Source of the DNA: Caloranaerobacter ferrireducens
Lineage (GTDB): Bacteria; Bacillota; Clostridia; Tissierellales; Thermohalobacteraceae
Length of the DNA: 64,000 nucleotides
Reading direction: 5' to 3'
Assembly (NCBI RefSeq): GCF_001730685.1
Contig: NZ_MDJR01000004.1
Location: 62,001 to 126,000 of the forward strand
Shown: in pieces, positions 44,902 through 54,026 of the stretch
How positions within the stretch are numbered: the stretch's first letter is position 1
Layout of the letters: every line of letters begins with the position of its first letter
Translations under genes and position numbers: made by a program
The notes under the pieces: generated by a model
What the model was told of the DNA's origin: nothing
What the model saw: only the letters and a program-made list of their open reading frames with translations
Database searches by the model: none

Positions 44902-47176
44902 TTCTTTTTCCCTCCAATTCTCTCTTTTTATCAATTACGTTTTTTACAGCTTTAATAACCTCTTTAATTGTACAAGGCTTATGCATTATATATTCTATTT
45001 CACTTAAATCTTGTCCCTCTAAGTCATTGGGCCATCCTGTCATCAGGATAATTTTCAAATCCTTTTTAACACTTTTTATTTGTTTAGAAAGCCTAATACC
45101 ATTCATCTTCGGCATAGCTAAATCACAAATTATTATATCATATTCCTTTCTAGATAGTCTCTTTAAAACATTATTACTATTAGTTTCAATATCAGATTCT
45201 ATTCCAACTATCCTAAGCATCTTTTTTAAAGAGTATGCTACATGAGCCTTATCATCTACAATTAACACATTTAGTCCATTAAACTTCGGTAAAATGTTAT
45301 CATCATCAGCATATTTTTCCCCTTTTTGATGTCTATTAAATGAAATAGTAAACTTTGTTCCTACTCCAACTTCACTCTCTACTTCTATACTCCCATTATA
45401 GCTGGCTATTATATTTTTAGCTATACTTAAGCCTAAACCTGTTCCTCTAGATTCCTTTGTACTAAAAAACGGTTCAAAAATTCTGTCTTTAACTTCATCT
45501 GGTATTCCACATCCTGTATCTTCAATACAAACATAAGCCTTATCTCCTCTGTCATAAGTTGTTACCGTCAACTTGCCTCCATTTTCCATAGAATCTATAG
45601 CATTCAATATTATATTAAGAATTACCTCCCTTATCTCGTGAGCATCACAATATATATAGCTGTTTGAGTTCAACTCTTTCACTAAAGTAAATTCTTTTCC
45701 TTTTACGGCATAGATGTTATTCCATTTAGGTCTTGCCATATCTATTGAAGTTTCCACAATACTATTAAGAAGTATTGACTTCTTGTTAGAACTTACTTTT
45801 TTCCTCGTGATTTTCTGTATTTTGTTAACTATCGCCTTGCCATCAAGAGCCGAATTATATATTATTTCCAGATTTTTCTTTATATTTTCATCTTGTACCT
45901 GATATAAAAGCAGTTGAGATAGACCTATGATAGTAGTCAATATATTATTAAAATCATGTGCTATTCCTCCAGCAAGTTCACCTAATGTCTTAAGCTTTTC
46001 AGCTTTTAACAAATCCTCTTGATGCTTCTCGATTTGTTTTTGCTTATCCAACAAAGCTAGTATTGTATTGCCAATTGCTTTTAGGAAAGACATATGATGA
46101 TAGAAATGCTGTCTACTGTTATAAGAGGCTAATACAAGAAATGCAATAGGACTGTTTTCATCTTTACCTATAGGTATCTCAACAAATGATTTAATACCAA
46201 GTTCATTCATTAGTCTGGCCTTATTGCAACTTTCTAATTTACTGACATCATAGACTTCTATTCCCTGTCTGAATTTCTCTCGAAGTCCGTTTTTGCTTAA
46301 AGTTCGACTTGTAATATATCTTGTAATATATTTATCAATTTCATAAGGCAAATTGTACTTTATTATAAATTCTAAATTAAATTCAGTATCTAAATATGTA
46401 AAAATCAATCCAAAGCTAGCATTTACTACTTTACAAATTTTTTCTAATGCTGTTTCCAATAGATGTCTGCTATTATGTTTATATGAGATATCCAGAATAA
46501 GTTCATTTAACAATTCAAGTTTCTTATTCTCTTTATATAATTCAACTTTATCTAAGTATAAAATTCTTAAATATTTATAAAAAAGTTCTATCTCGTTAGG
46601 GTTATCTATACGAAATACATTTACGCTATCATTATTCCTTAAAATAAAAACATCATGAAGAGGAACTAAACGATAGAAATGTTCTTCAGTAAAATTATCA
46701 ATTAAATACTCTTTTATAATCATAATTCCCTTCTCTTTAGCAAATTTTTTAATTTGCTTGTGATATTCATGTAGTACCTCTAAATCCGTTTTATTATTAT
46801 AAAAATCATCTCTAATTCCATATATTACTATTTTTTCGCATCCTTTTTTACAACAATTATTAATTAGGTTCTCATAGAATTTCACTACATTTTCTACTTG
46901 GAGTAGTCCGTCTTTGAAGTATTTTTTTTGAGCAGAGATAAATATAAGCCTTCCACTTTTTACCAGCTCATCTATTGCTAATCCCCATTTTTCTAACTTC
47001 TCTTTTTCTGTATGCAATTGACTAATAAAGTTATATACATAAATGAAGCAGCCACCATTTTTAATAACCTGTAAAATAAGATTTTTTAAATGATTCTTTT
47101 TAGAATTTAATATACTTGAACTTAAAATTCCACAAAAAGCCCCGCTAATATACTTTATATCTCTACCATTACACAA
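44879..47176 (-). CDS. Hybrid histidine kinase: MEDS-like sensor, GAF, kinase, receiver
   Basis: 765 residues, soluble. The N-terminal ~210 residues resemble the MEDS/DcmR sensory domain (FIYVYNFISQLHTEKEKLEKW, ending LVPLHDVFILRNNDSVNVFRID). GAF-like segment ~225-375. HisKA with LGELAGGIAHDFNNILTTIIG, HATPase with NAIDSMENGG, DTGCGIPDE and GTGLGLSIAKNI, then a C-terminal receiver with LIVDDKAHVAYSLKKM, phospho-acceptor Asp in IICDLAMPKMNG and HKPCTIKEV. TTG start after AAGGGGG. Translationally overlaps the downstream amidohydrolase; output partner unknown. Confidence 0.88.
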   Translation of the reverse strand: MCNGRDIKYISGAFCGILSSSILNSKKNHLKNLILQVIKNGGCFIYVYNFISQLHTEKEKLEKWGLAIDELVKSGRLIFISAQKKYFKDGLLQVENVVKFYENLINNCCKKGCEKIVIYGIRDDFYNNKTDLEVLHEYHKQIKKFAKEKGIMIIKEYLIDNFTEEHFYRLVPLHDVFILRNNDSVNVFRIDNPNEIELFYKYLRILYLDKVELYKENKKLELLNELILDISYKHNSRHLLETALEKICKVVNASFGLIFTYLDTEFNLEFIIKYNLPYEIDKYITRYITSRTLSKNGLREKFRQGIEVYDVSKLESCNKARLMNELGIKSFVEIPIGKDENSPIAFLVLASYNSRQHFYHHMSFLKAIGNTILALLDKQKQIEKHQEDLLKAEKLKTLGELAGGIAHDFNNILTTIIGLSQLLLYQVQDENIKKNLEIIYNSALDGKAIVNKIQKITRKKVSSNKKSILLNSIVETSIDMARPKWNNIYAVKGKEFTLVKELNSNSYIYCDAHEIREVILNIILNAIDSMENGGKLTVTTYDRGDKAYVCIEDTGCGIPDEVKDRIFEPFFSTKESRGTGLGLSIAKNIIASYNGSIEVESEVGVGTKFTISFNRHQKGEKYADDDNILPKFNGLNVLIVDDKAHVAYSLKKMLRIVGIESDIETNSNNVLKRLSRKEYDIIICDLAMPKMNGIRLSKQIKSVKKDLKIILMTGWPNDLEGQDLSEIEYIMHKPCTIKEVIKAVKNVIDKKRELEGKRNVINSKR

Positions 47177-47319
47177 AATGACTACCCCCTTAAGTAAGCT
47201 TGAAGATGAGAACTTTTTGTGTAAGTTCTACAAAATTACAAAAATCCCTCTTTTTTTATTAAAAAAATATTAAATTTTTTTAATATTTTCCGTTTTCAAT
47301 ATTCATAAACAACTTTATA

Positions 47320-47357
47320 ATAAACAAAGACACACTCAAGTGCGCCTTTGTTTAGAT
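47320..47357 (-). terminator. Intrinsic terminator of the DUF1861-GH130 unit
   Basis: AAACAAAGGCGCAC-TTGA-GTGTGTCTTTGTTT, 25 bp past the DUF1861 stop on the minus strand. Confidence 0.8.
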
Positions 47358-47381
47358 AAAGGGGGATTTTCATTTTTAAAT

Positions 47382-48341
47382 TTAAATAGATATATTTAAT
47401 TCTTCATATTCTAAAAATGGATCTGGAATCAAAATTTTATGAGCTTCTGCATCGGCTATCCCTGCATAGAATTCTGCCTTGCCATTCTCAAGCCTTCTTA
47501 TACCACCACTAAAAACTACATCTACTAAATCAGGTCTTTTTGCAGGCCCTTCTGGAAAATTACTTCTTGTTGCAAAAATTTTCATTTCAGTAGCTTCTTT
47601 AGTGTTTGGATTAAATGCAAAAACCATAGGATAATAATGTCTATTGCCTTCTTCATCAAAACGAGCAATATGTCCTAAAACTCCTAGTAGTCCGTTTTTT
47701 AATAAATGAATCTCATTAGCTCCTCCCCATTCTTCATCAATAAATTGCTTTTCAATTAACTCAGCTTTCATAATAACTTCTGAATTAAGCTCATCAAGAG
47801 AATTAATTATCGTAAATCCTATTTTACCTCTTCCTCCTATTTCTCCTTGTGGTCTAGTAAATACTCCTATTCTACCATCTGAAAGCTCAATTAGTCGTAT
47901 ATCTTTCATTCCATCAGGACCAACTGCAAATTTTTCTAGAGAATTGATATTTTTACCTCTATAAAATACTGTTCTATACCAAAGTGCATTCTCAATTTCA
48001 GGATGTGGAAAAATTTCAACTCCACCAAATACTAACTCTGAACCGATTTTTGTAACAAATGGATCTTGCAAAGAAAATGTTTTCGTATTCTCTCTTGGCT
48101 GCCATTTACCATTCCTAAATACAAAGAATACAACTTGAGAATACTCGCTATCTCTTTCTTCTACTCTTCCAGCAATAACCATATCATTATCATCTTCAAA
48201 TGGTGCAGTTATGTTGTATACATCCTTATTACCAACACCAGTAAACTCTAGCTTTTCTCCTTTAATTTCATAATTCTTTTCTCTAAAAATTGAAAGCAGC
48301 TGCTCGCAAGTTTTTGGCTCTAATCTTTTATAAAACTTCAT
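47382..48341 (-). CDS. DUF1861 protein (beta-propeller, glycosidase-associated)
   Basis: 319 residues with beta-rich repeats: YNITAPFEDDNDMVIAGRVEERDSEYSQVVFF, DPFVTKIGSELVFGGVEIFPHP, GRIGVFTRPQGEIGGRGKIGF and WGGANEIHLLKNGLLGVLGHIA. This matches DUF1861 proteins, which have a five-bladed propeller fold close to GH130 and usually lie beside GH130 genes, as here (17 bp downstream). Enzymatic activity is unproven. Confidence 0.85.
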   Translation of the reverse strand: MKFYKRLEPKTCEQLLSIFREKNYEIKGEKLEFTGVGNKDVYNITAPFEDDNDMVIAGRVEERDSEYSQVVFFVFRNGKWQPRENTKTFSLQDPFVTKIGSELVFGGVEIFPHPEIENALWYRTVFYRGKNINSLEKFAVGPDGMKDIRLIELSDGRIGVFTRPQGEIGGRGKIGFTIINSLDELNSEVIMKAELIEKQFIDEEWGGANEIHLLKNGLLGVLGHIARFDEEGNRHYYPMVFAFNPNTKEATEMKIFATRSNFPEGPAKRPDLVDVVFSGGIRRLENGKAEFYAGIADAEAHKILIPDPFLEYEELNISI

Positions 48342-48357
48342 TTCGCCCCTCCTAAAA

Positions 48358-49266
48358 TTAAAATTTTACTTTATCCTTTTCAATCGCTGCTACTCCAATA
48401 TGTGTATCAGCTCCACCATAATATACATAATAAATACCATTAACTTCTACAGCACCACAACTAAATACTACATTTGGAACTAATCCATTAACCTCCCAAT
48501 CTAATTCTGGTTCTAAAATTGGCTCAGATTGTCTTGCAATAACTTTAGAAGGATCATTTAAATCTAATAATGCAGCACCTAGTCTATAAACATGATTATC
48601 ATCTACAGCATGATATATTAAAAGCCAACCATCTTCTCTTTTTATTGGAGGTCCTGCAATACCTATTTTCTTTGACTCCCATGTATTTTCAATAGGAGAC
48701 ATGATTATCTTATGGTTTGTCCATGTTATTAAATCATCAGAATAAGCAATCCAAATATCCGGTACTCTCCTATGAAGCAAAATGTATTTACCATTAATCT
48801 TTTCTGGAAATATTGCTGCATCCTTATTTGACTCATCTAATACAACCCTGTGACCTGTCCAATTTTTCATATCATTAGACCAAGCCATACAAATCTTAAA
48901 ATCATCCCATGATCTGCCACCAAAGCCCGTATACAACATATAGTATGTATCGTCTATTTTTGTTATTCTTGGATCTTCTACTCCCCAGGCTTCTTGTTCT
49001 GTTTCTCCTACAAATACAGGTTCATTAAATCTTTTGAAATTAATTCCGTCTTCGCTTACAGCATATCCTATTGAAGAAACAAATTTATTCTCTTCTTCTG
49101 GTTTTTCCGAATCAAGTATAAACTTATTATTTGAAGCTCTATAAAACATATGGAACTTATTATCCTCATATATAACTGCACAGTTAAAAACTGCTTCTTT
49201 CTCCCATTCATGTTCCTTTACTGGTGATAGTATAGGTTTATTACTTAAACGTCTTAGTTTAAACAT
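48358..49266 (-). CDS. GH130 family glycoside phosphorylase/hydrolase
   Basis: About 302 residues from the ATG at 49266 (AGGGG upstream). Five-bladed propeller; family motifs FNCAVIYEDNKFHMFYRASN, GVEDPRITKIDDTYYMLYTGFGG with the catalytic Asp region, and VFSCGAVEVNGIYYVYYGGADTHIGVA. GH130 enzymes act on beta-mannosides (mannosyl-glucose or mannooligosaccharide phosphorolysis). Sits between DUF624 and DUF1861 genes in one operon. Confidence 0.92.
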   Translation of the reverse strand: MFKLRRLSNKPILSPVKEHEWEKEAVFNCAVIYEDNKFHMFYRASNNKFILDSEKPEEENKFVSSIGYAVSEDGINFKRFNEPVFVGETEQEAWGVEDPRITKIDDTYYMLYTGFGGRSWDDFKICMAWSNDMKNWTGHRVVLDESNKDAAIFPEKINGKYILLHRRVPDIWIAYSDDLITWTNHKIIMSPIENTWESKKIGIAGPPIKREDGWLLIYHAVDDNHVYRLGAALLDLNDPSKVIARQSEPILEPELDWEVNGLVPNVVFSCGAVEVNGIYYVYYGGADTHIGVAAIEKDKVKF

Positions 49267-49282
49267 TACAAGACCCCTTTCT

Positions 49283-49966
49283 TTATTCATATCGTATAAA
49301 AATATTTAAAATATTACTAATGACAATATAAGATACAATGCTAAAATATAAAATTAAATAAAGATTACTAGCATATGGTATCATTAATAGAATAATCGAT
49401 ATAACTATAGGTATAGAAGTAATTACAATACTTTTCGTCATATTCAACATTAAAATACCAAATGTATTTCTATAAATTCTTCTAAGTGGTATGTCATATC
49501 TTACAATCATCGTAAAAACAAACAAATGAACCATTAGACCTATAAAAAATATAAAAAAACTCATAATTAAAATAAGCTTACCAATAAAATTATCTAGTAT
49601 TACTCCATTGTAATAACCTATATAGAAAAGAGAGTAAACAACAGCAATAGTCAGTAAAACAAAAACACCAGCTATCAAACTCTTCTTAAAATTATCAATA
49701 ATCCCTTTTTTAAAGTGATAAAAAACATCTACATACTCATCTTCAACAAATCTCCTGACAACATAAAATAAACCGGTAATAGATAATCCTATAGTAACTA
49801 TAGGCAAAGAACAAAAAATAAACAAAATATTAAGAAAAATAAATTTGCCATATTCATCAATAAATCTTCTTAAAAATTTTCTAAAGGGACCCTTTATTTC
49901 ATTTTGTTCTTCAAAAGGCTCTAAACATTCATATTCATTTATCTCTTGCTTTTTCCATTCATTCAT
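49283..49966 (-). CDS. DUF624 (YesL-family) membrane protein
   Basis: 227 residues, four to five helices, with GPFRKFLRRFIDEYGKFIFLNILFIFCSLPIVTIGLSITGLFYVVRRFVEDEYVDVFYHFKKG split into the typical DUF624 elements. ATG after AGGTG. Found in many sugar-utilisation operons, probably with the carbohydrate ABC importer. First gene of the DUF624-GH130-DUF1861 operon, downstream of a LacI-type operator. Confidence 0.85.
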   Translation of the reverse strand: MNEWKKQEINEYECLEPFEEQNEIKGPFRKFLRRFIDEYGKFIFLNILFIFCSLPIVTIGLSITGLFYVVRRFVEDEYVDVFYHFKKGIIDNFKKSLIAGVFVLLTIAVVYSLFYIGYYNGVILDNFIGKLILIMSFFIFFIGLMVHLFVFTMIVRYDIPLRRIYRNTFGILMLNMTKSIVITSIPIVISIILLMIPYASNLYLILYFSIVSYIVISNILNIFIRYE

Positions 49967-49999
49967 AATATCACCTGAATTAATTTGTTAAGTGTTTTT

Positions 50000-50013
50000 G
50001 GTTAACCGGTTAC
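50000..50013 (-). promoter_or_regulatory. LacI-type operator before the DUF624-GH130 operon
   Basis: GGTTAACCGGTTAC is a near-perfect dyad around a central CG, just downstream of the -10 box. A related sequence lies at the same relative position before the binding-protein gene (56420). Confidence 0.75.
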
Positions 50014-50022
50014 TCTAGTAAA

Positions 50023-50051
50023 ATTATAATTGATAACGTTTTACTTGTCAA
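50023..50051 (-). promoter_or_regulatory. DUF624-GH130 promoter with CcpA/LacI-like site in the spacer
   Basis: TTGACA, 17 bp, TATAAT on the minus strand. The spacer contains TGATAACGTTTTAC (plus-strand reading), a LacI/CcpA-like dyad around CG. Confidence 0.75.
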
Positions 50052-50071
50052 TTTCTTTTTTCTTTAGTCGA

Positions 50072-50215
50072 CAGGGAACAGAAGACAGGATACAGAAGGC
50101 AGGGGACAGGGAAATGAAATTTAAAAATAATTACTTGCTATTCGTCGCTCGCTTTTCACTTTTCGATAATCGAATGACAATTAGCAGATTACGAAAGGCG
50201 AAAAGCGAGCGACCA
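50072..50215. repeat. ACAGGGA run and CGAAT-type palindrome
   Basis: CGACAGGGAACAGAAGACAG and GATACAGAAGGCAGGGGACA runs, then CTATTCGTCGCTCGCTTTTC paired with GAAAGGCGAAAAGCGAGCGA. Ends at the LacI gene stop. Confidence 0.75.
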
Positions 50216-50220
50216 ACACT

Positions 50221-51228
50221 TTACTTAATCTCTTTAACCGAATCCCTAATTACAATATCTGTTCCTATAACTATCCTCTGCCCTAAATCTTCGTTATTTT
50301 CAATCCTCCACAATAATTGTGTTACAGCTTGTCTAGCCATTTCATCTCTTTTAACCTTTACAGTTGTAATTGGAGGATTAAACATAGTACTATATTCAAC
50401 ATCATCGAAACTTACTAAAGATACATCATCGGGAATCTTATAACCCATAGCATTCAATTTGCTTCCTAAAAGATATGCAGCTTTATCACAGTTACATACA
50501 AATGCAGTAGGAAGCTCATCTGGAATAATTATATCAATATAATTTCCTTTATCATCTCTCTCTTTAAGCAAATACTTTTCATCAAAAACTAAACCATACT
50601 CTAGTAAGGCTTTATGATAACCTAAATAACGATCCTGAATACTACTATATAAATTGATGTTGCCACAAAATCCTATTTTCTTATGACCCTTTTCTATTAG
50701 ATAACTTGTGATATTATAACTAGCATAAAAATTATCTGTCACTACATGGTCTAACTTAATATCCCGATAATAAAAGTCCACTAATATCATAGGCAAATTA
50801 AGTTTATTTAAAAAAGTAACATATTTAGGTGAAACTTGTCCTAACAATAAAAGACCATCTACCTTTTGCTCTTGACACATTAAAGGAACTTTATTCTTAG
50901 CTTCTTCTTCGGCTGTTAATATTGTAAGTATAGTATTCATCTTTCTCCTTGTAGCTTCCATTTCAATATAGTGAAATATTTTTGTATAGAAAAATTCATT
51001 TTTAGTAAAAAATATCTCTGGAACGATAACTCCAATATTTCCTGTTCGTTTAGTTTTTAATGCCTTCGCTATGGAATTAAATTTATAATCCATTTCTACA
51101 GCTAAATCTATTATTTTCTGTTTTAATTCTTCACTAACGCCCGGTTTATCATTCAAAGCCTTAGATACTGTAACCTTACTTACTCCTAATCTATCTGCAA
51201 TATCCTGCATCGTTACCTTTTTACTCAC
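50221..51228 (-). CDS. LacI-family transcriptional regulator
   Basis: 335 residues from GTG 51228 (AGGGTGAG upstream); the open frame extends 22 codons further without a site. Helix-turn-helix TMQDIADRLGVSKVTVSKALNDKPGVSEEL at the N-terminus, then a periplasmic-binding-type effector domain. Directly downstream of a GH13 glucosidase and the sugar ABC importer. It probably controls both sugar promoters through the GGTAACCG/GGTTAACC operators. Confidence 0.93.
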   Translation of the reverse strand: MSKKVTMQDIADRLGVSKVTVSKALNDKPGVSEELKQKIIDLAVEMDYKFNSIAKALKTKRTGNIGVIVPEIFFTKNEFFYTKIFHYIEMEATRRKMNTILTILTAEEEAKNKVPLMCQEQKVDGLLLLGQVSPKYVTFLNKLNLPMILVDFYYRDIKLDHVVTDNFYASYNITSYLIEKGHKKIGFCGNINLYSSIQDRYLGYHKALLEYGLVFDEKYLLKERDDKGNYIDIIIPDELPTAFVCNCDKAAYLLGSKLNAMGYKIPDDVSLVSFDDVEYSTMFNPPITTVKVKRDEMARQAVTQLLWRIENNEDLGQRIVIGTDIVIRDSVKEIK

Positions 51229-51341
51229 TGTCAACTCACCCTTTACAAATAAAATAACTGTCATTATATACATAATATAACAATAGAAAAACATATATTT
51301 AAATATATCTTAACTTAATTTATATGAAGTTACAATAATTA

Positions 51342-52961
51342 TTAACATCTAACTAATAACGCTTCATATGGAAATAATTTTACTTTATCTTTTATATTTA
51401 ATTCTTTTCTTTTACTTGAAACAATCATTTCTACTTTATTTGCATTAAAATTATCTAAACTTATTTCTTTATATTTATCTGAAAAGTTTAGAAATACTGC
51501 ATATCTCTCACTTTCAGTCTTTCTAATATAATATATTACATCATCTTCCCTTTGCAGAATAACATATTCACCTCGCAGTAGTGCATCACTCTTTTTCCTT
51601 ATTCGGATTAATTTCTTGTAAAAATTTAATACAGAATCTTCTTCTTCACTTTGTTTTTTTGCATTTAGCTCTTTATAATTTTCATTTACAGGAAGCCACG
51701 GAGCAGTTGAAGAAAAGCCAGCATACTTGCTACTATCCCATTGAACAGGGTTCCTACCACTATCCCTTCCTGCTTCGTTTGCTATTTTTATAGCTTCATC
51801 TTCAGTTTTCCCTTCTTTTACAGCTTTTTCATAAGCTAATATACCCGCAACATCTCTCATATCTTTTATATCTTTAATATATATATCAGTCATTCCTAAT
51901 TCATCACCCTGATATATAAAAGGAACTCCTCTTGCTGTTAAAATAAGCATAGAAAACAATTTAGCCATATCTTCCCTATTATTATCATTGCCAAATCTCG
52001 TAACATGTCTTGGCATATCATGACTACTAAAAAATATAGTTGGTAACCCTCCATTTAAATTCTCTTCTAATGACTTCAGTTCTTCAAATATTTTATTGAC
52101 ATCAAATTTTTGAATACTTCCTAAATTAAAATTAAACACCAAATGAAGCCTTTTTTCTTCGTCCAAGTAAGGTGCTGCTTCTAAAACATTTTCAGTCCCT
52201 ACTTCACCTACTAATACTTTGTTTGGATATTGGTCAACTAATTTTCTTAATTCTTCTACTATATTAAGTGTTTCTGGTAAGTCCTTGTCATATTTATGAA
52301 TTTGTTTGCCTTTTTCATCATAAGGATTATCTTTAAACTGCTTGTCTACCATTAGAAAATTAATTACATCTAACCTAAAGCCATCAATACCCTTTTCAAG
52401 CCAAAACTTAATGACATCAAACATAGCTTTTTTAACATCTTCATTTCTCCAGTTTAAATCTACCTGTTCCTTCGCAAAAGCATGATAATAATACTGCTTT
52501 GTATTTGAATCATATTCCCACGCTGATCCTTCAAAAAAAGATTCCCAGTTGTTTGGAACTCCACCTTCTTTCGGATCTTTCCAAATATACCAGTCTCGTT
52601 TAGGTGATTGTAAAGAACTCTTAGATTCAATGAACCATGGATGCTTGTCTGAAGTATGATTTAAAACTAAATCTACTATGACTTTTATATCTCTTTTATG
52701 TGCTTCTTTTAAAAAAGTTTCAAAATCTTCCATAGTTCCATAATCAGCATCTATCTCGTAATAATCTGAAATATCATAACCATTATCTACTTTTGGAGAT
52801 TTATAAAAAGGTGTAAGCCAAATACAATCAACCCCTAAATCTTTTAAATAGTCTAGTTTTTTTGTAATCCCTATAAAGTCTCCTATTCCGTCCCCATTAC
52901 CATCACAGAAACTTCTAATGTATATCTCATAAAAGATAGCTTTTTTCCACCAATTTTTCAC
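51342..52961 (-). CDS. GH13 alpha-glucosidase (oligo-1,6-glucosidase type)
   Basis: 539 residues from GTG 52961 (GGAGG seven bases upstream). Starts KNWWKKAIFYEIYIRSFCDGNGDGIGDF. GH13 conserved regions: VIDLVLNHTSDKH split as DLVLNHTSD, GFRLDVINF (nucleophile Asp), LVGEVGTENV (acid/base Glu) and FFSSHDMPR (third Asp). Intracellular, no signal peptide. Cleaves short alpha-glucosides after import. Follows the ABC importer and precedes its regulator. Confidence 0.94.
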   Translation of the reverse strand: MKNWWKKAIFYEIYIRSFCDGNGDGIGDFIGITKKLDYLKDLGVDCIWLTPFYKSPKVDNGYDISDYYEIDADYGTMEDFETFLKEAHKRDIKVIVDLVLNHTSDKHPWFIESKSSLQSPKRDWYIWKDPKEGGVPNNWESFFEGSAWEYDSNTKQYYYHAFAKEQVDLNWRNEDVKKAMFDVIKFWLEKGIDGFRLDVINFLMVDKQFKDNPYDEKGKQIHKYDKDLPETLNIVEELRKLVDQYPNKVLVGEVGTENVLEAAPYLDEEKRLHLVFNFNLGSIQKFDVNKIFEELKSLEENLNGGLPTIFFSSHDMPRHVTRFGNDNNREDMAKLFSMLILTARGVPFIYQGDELGMTDIYIKDIKDMRDVAGILAYEKAVKEGKTEDEAIKIANEAGRDSGRNPVQWDSSKYAGFSSTAPWLPVNENYKELNAKKQSEEEDSVLNFYKKLIRIRKKSDALLRGEYVILQREDDVIYYIRKTESERYAVFLNFSDKYKEISLDNFNANKVEMIVSSKRKELNIKDKVKLFPYEALLVRC

Positions 52962-52986
52962 ATATATGCCTCCTTTAAACAAATGA

Positions 52987-53012
52987 ACACTAGGGGAATA
53001 TTCTCCTCTAGT
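52987..53012 (-). other. Hairpin between malG-type gene and GH13 gene
   Basis: CACTAGAGGAGAA-TATTCCCCTAGTG with poor T-tract. Likely an RNA-stability or partial-termination element that lowers the downstream enzyme and regulator relative to the importer. Confidence 0.5.
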
Positions 53013-53024
53013 GATCTTTCCTCA

Positions 53025-53942
53025 TTAGCCTTTTATTCCTGTAAGTTTAATACCTTCAGTAAAATACTTTTGTGCTGAAAAGAATAATATAAGCACTGGT
53101 AATAAAACTAATAACGAAGCAGCCATAAGCTGTCCCCACTCTACCTTATTTAAACTTTGATACATTGTTAAACCAATTTGCAAAGTGAATTTATCCAAGC
53201 TATTTAAATAGATTAGTGGTCCTAACAAATCATTCCAGCTTCCTTGAAATGACCAGATAGCAATAGTTGCTAAAGCTGGCTTTGATATAGGAAGAAATAT
53301 TTTATAAAATATCTGAAAAGAACTGCAGCCATCTATTCTTGCAGCTTCTTCCAATTCCTTTGGAATAGAAGCAAAATACTGTCTCAAAAAGAAAATAAAA
53401 ACTGCAGAGCCTCCAAAATAAGCTGGTACAATAAGAGGTTTAAACGAATCTATCCATCCAATTTGCTTAAACATAATAAATACAGGTATTAAGGTAATTT
53501 CACCTGGAATCATAATTGTTGCAAGTAATATCAAAAATAATATTCTCCTTCCAGGAAACCTAAATCTTGCGAAACCATAAGCTACTAATGCTGCTGTAAA
53601 AACTTCACCAATCATTTTCATAACTGTAATAAAAGCACTATTAAAAGTATAACGAATAAAAGGAATAGCCTTTATAGCATTAGGATAATTCTCCCATGCA
53701 AAACGCTCTGGTATCCATTGAGGTGGTATCTGGAAAACTACTGAACTATCCTTCAAAGAGGTTGACAGCATCCATAAGAAAGGAAGCATTGCTAAAATAC
53801 CACCTATAGAAATTATTATATATAAAATAGTTTTTCTAATTATTTCACGTCTTTTTTTTCTGCGTTTTATCCTCTTCAGTTCCTCACTTACTTGTACATC
53901 ATTCTCTACTACCGTTTCAACTTTAGAAACCATTTTAGTCAC
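53025..53942 (-). CDS. Sugar ABC transporter permease (MalG type)
   Basis: 305 residues, six helices after a charged N-terminal extension (KRIKRRKKRREIIRK). EAA loop EELEEAARIDGCSSFQIFYKIFLPISKPA, the site that contacts the ATPase. No ATPase gene is in the cluster, so a shared MsmK/UgpC-like ATPase encoded elsewhere is expected. Separated from its partner permease by an 80 bp GTACC repeat. Confidence 0.94.
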   Translation of the reverse strand: MTKMVSKVETVVENDVQVSEELKRIKRRKKRREIIRKTILYIIISIGGILAMLPFLWMLSTSLKDSSVVFQIPPQWIPERFAWENYPNAIKAIPFIRYTFNSAFITVMKMIGEVFTAALVAYGFARFRFPGRRILFLILLATIMIPGEITLIPVFIMFKQIGWIDSFKPLIVPAYFGGSAVFIFFLRQYFASIPKELEEAARIDGCSSFQIFYKIFLPISKPALATIAIWSFQGSWNDLLGPLIYLNSLDKFTLQIGLTMYQSLNKVEWGQLMAASLLVLLPVLILFFSAQKYFTEGIKLTGIKG

Positions 53943-53969
53943 CTCTTAATCATCATTTGATTCATAATA

Positions 53970-54021
53970 AATCTGGTACTTGGTACTAGGTACTTGGTAC
54001 TGGGTGCTGAGTACTGGATAT
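53970..54021. repeat. GTACC-type run between the two permease genes
   Basis: CTGGTACTTGGTACTAGGTA followed by CTTGGTACTGGGTGCTGAGT, the complement of the runs at 2262 and 43698. It is inside an operon, so it is transcribed. Confidence 0.75.
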
Positions 54022-54026
54022 TTTGA

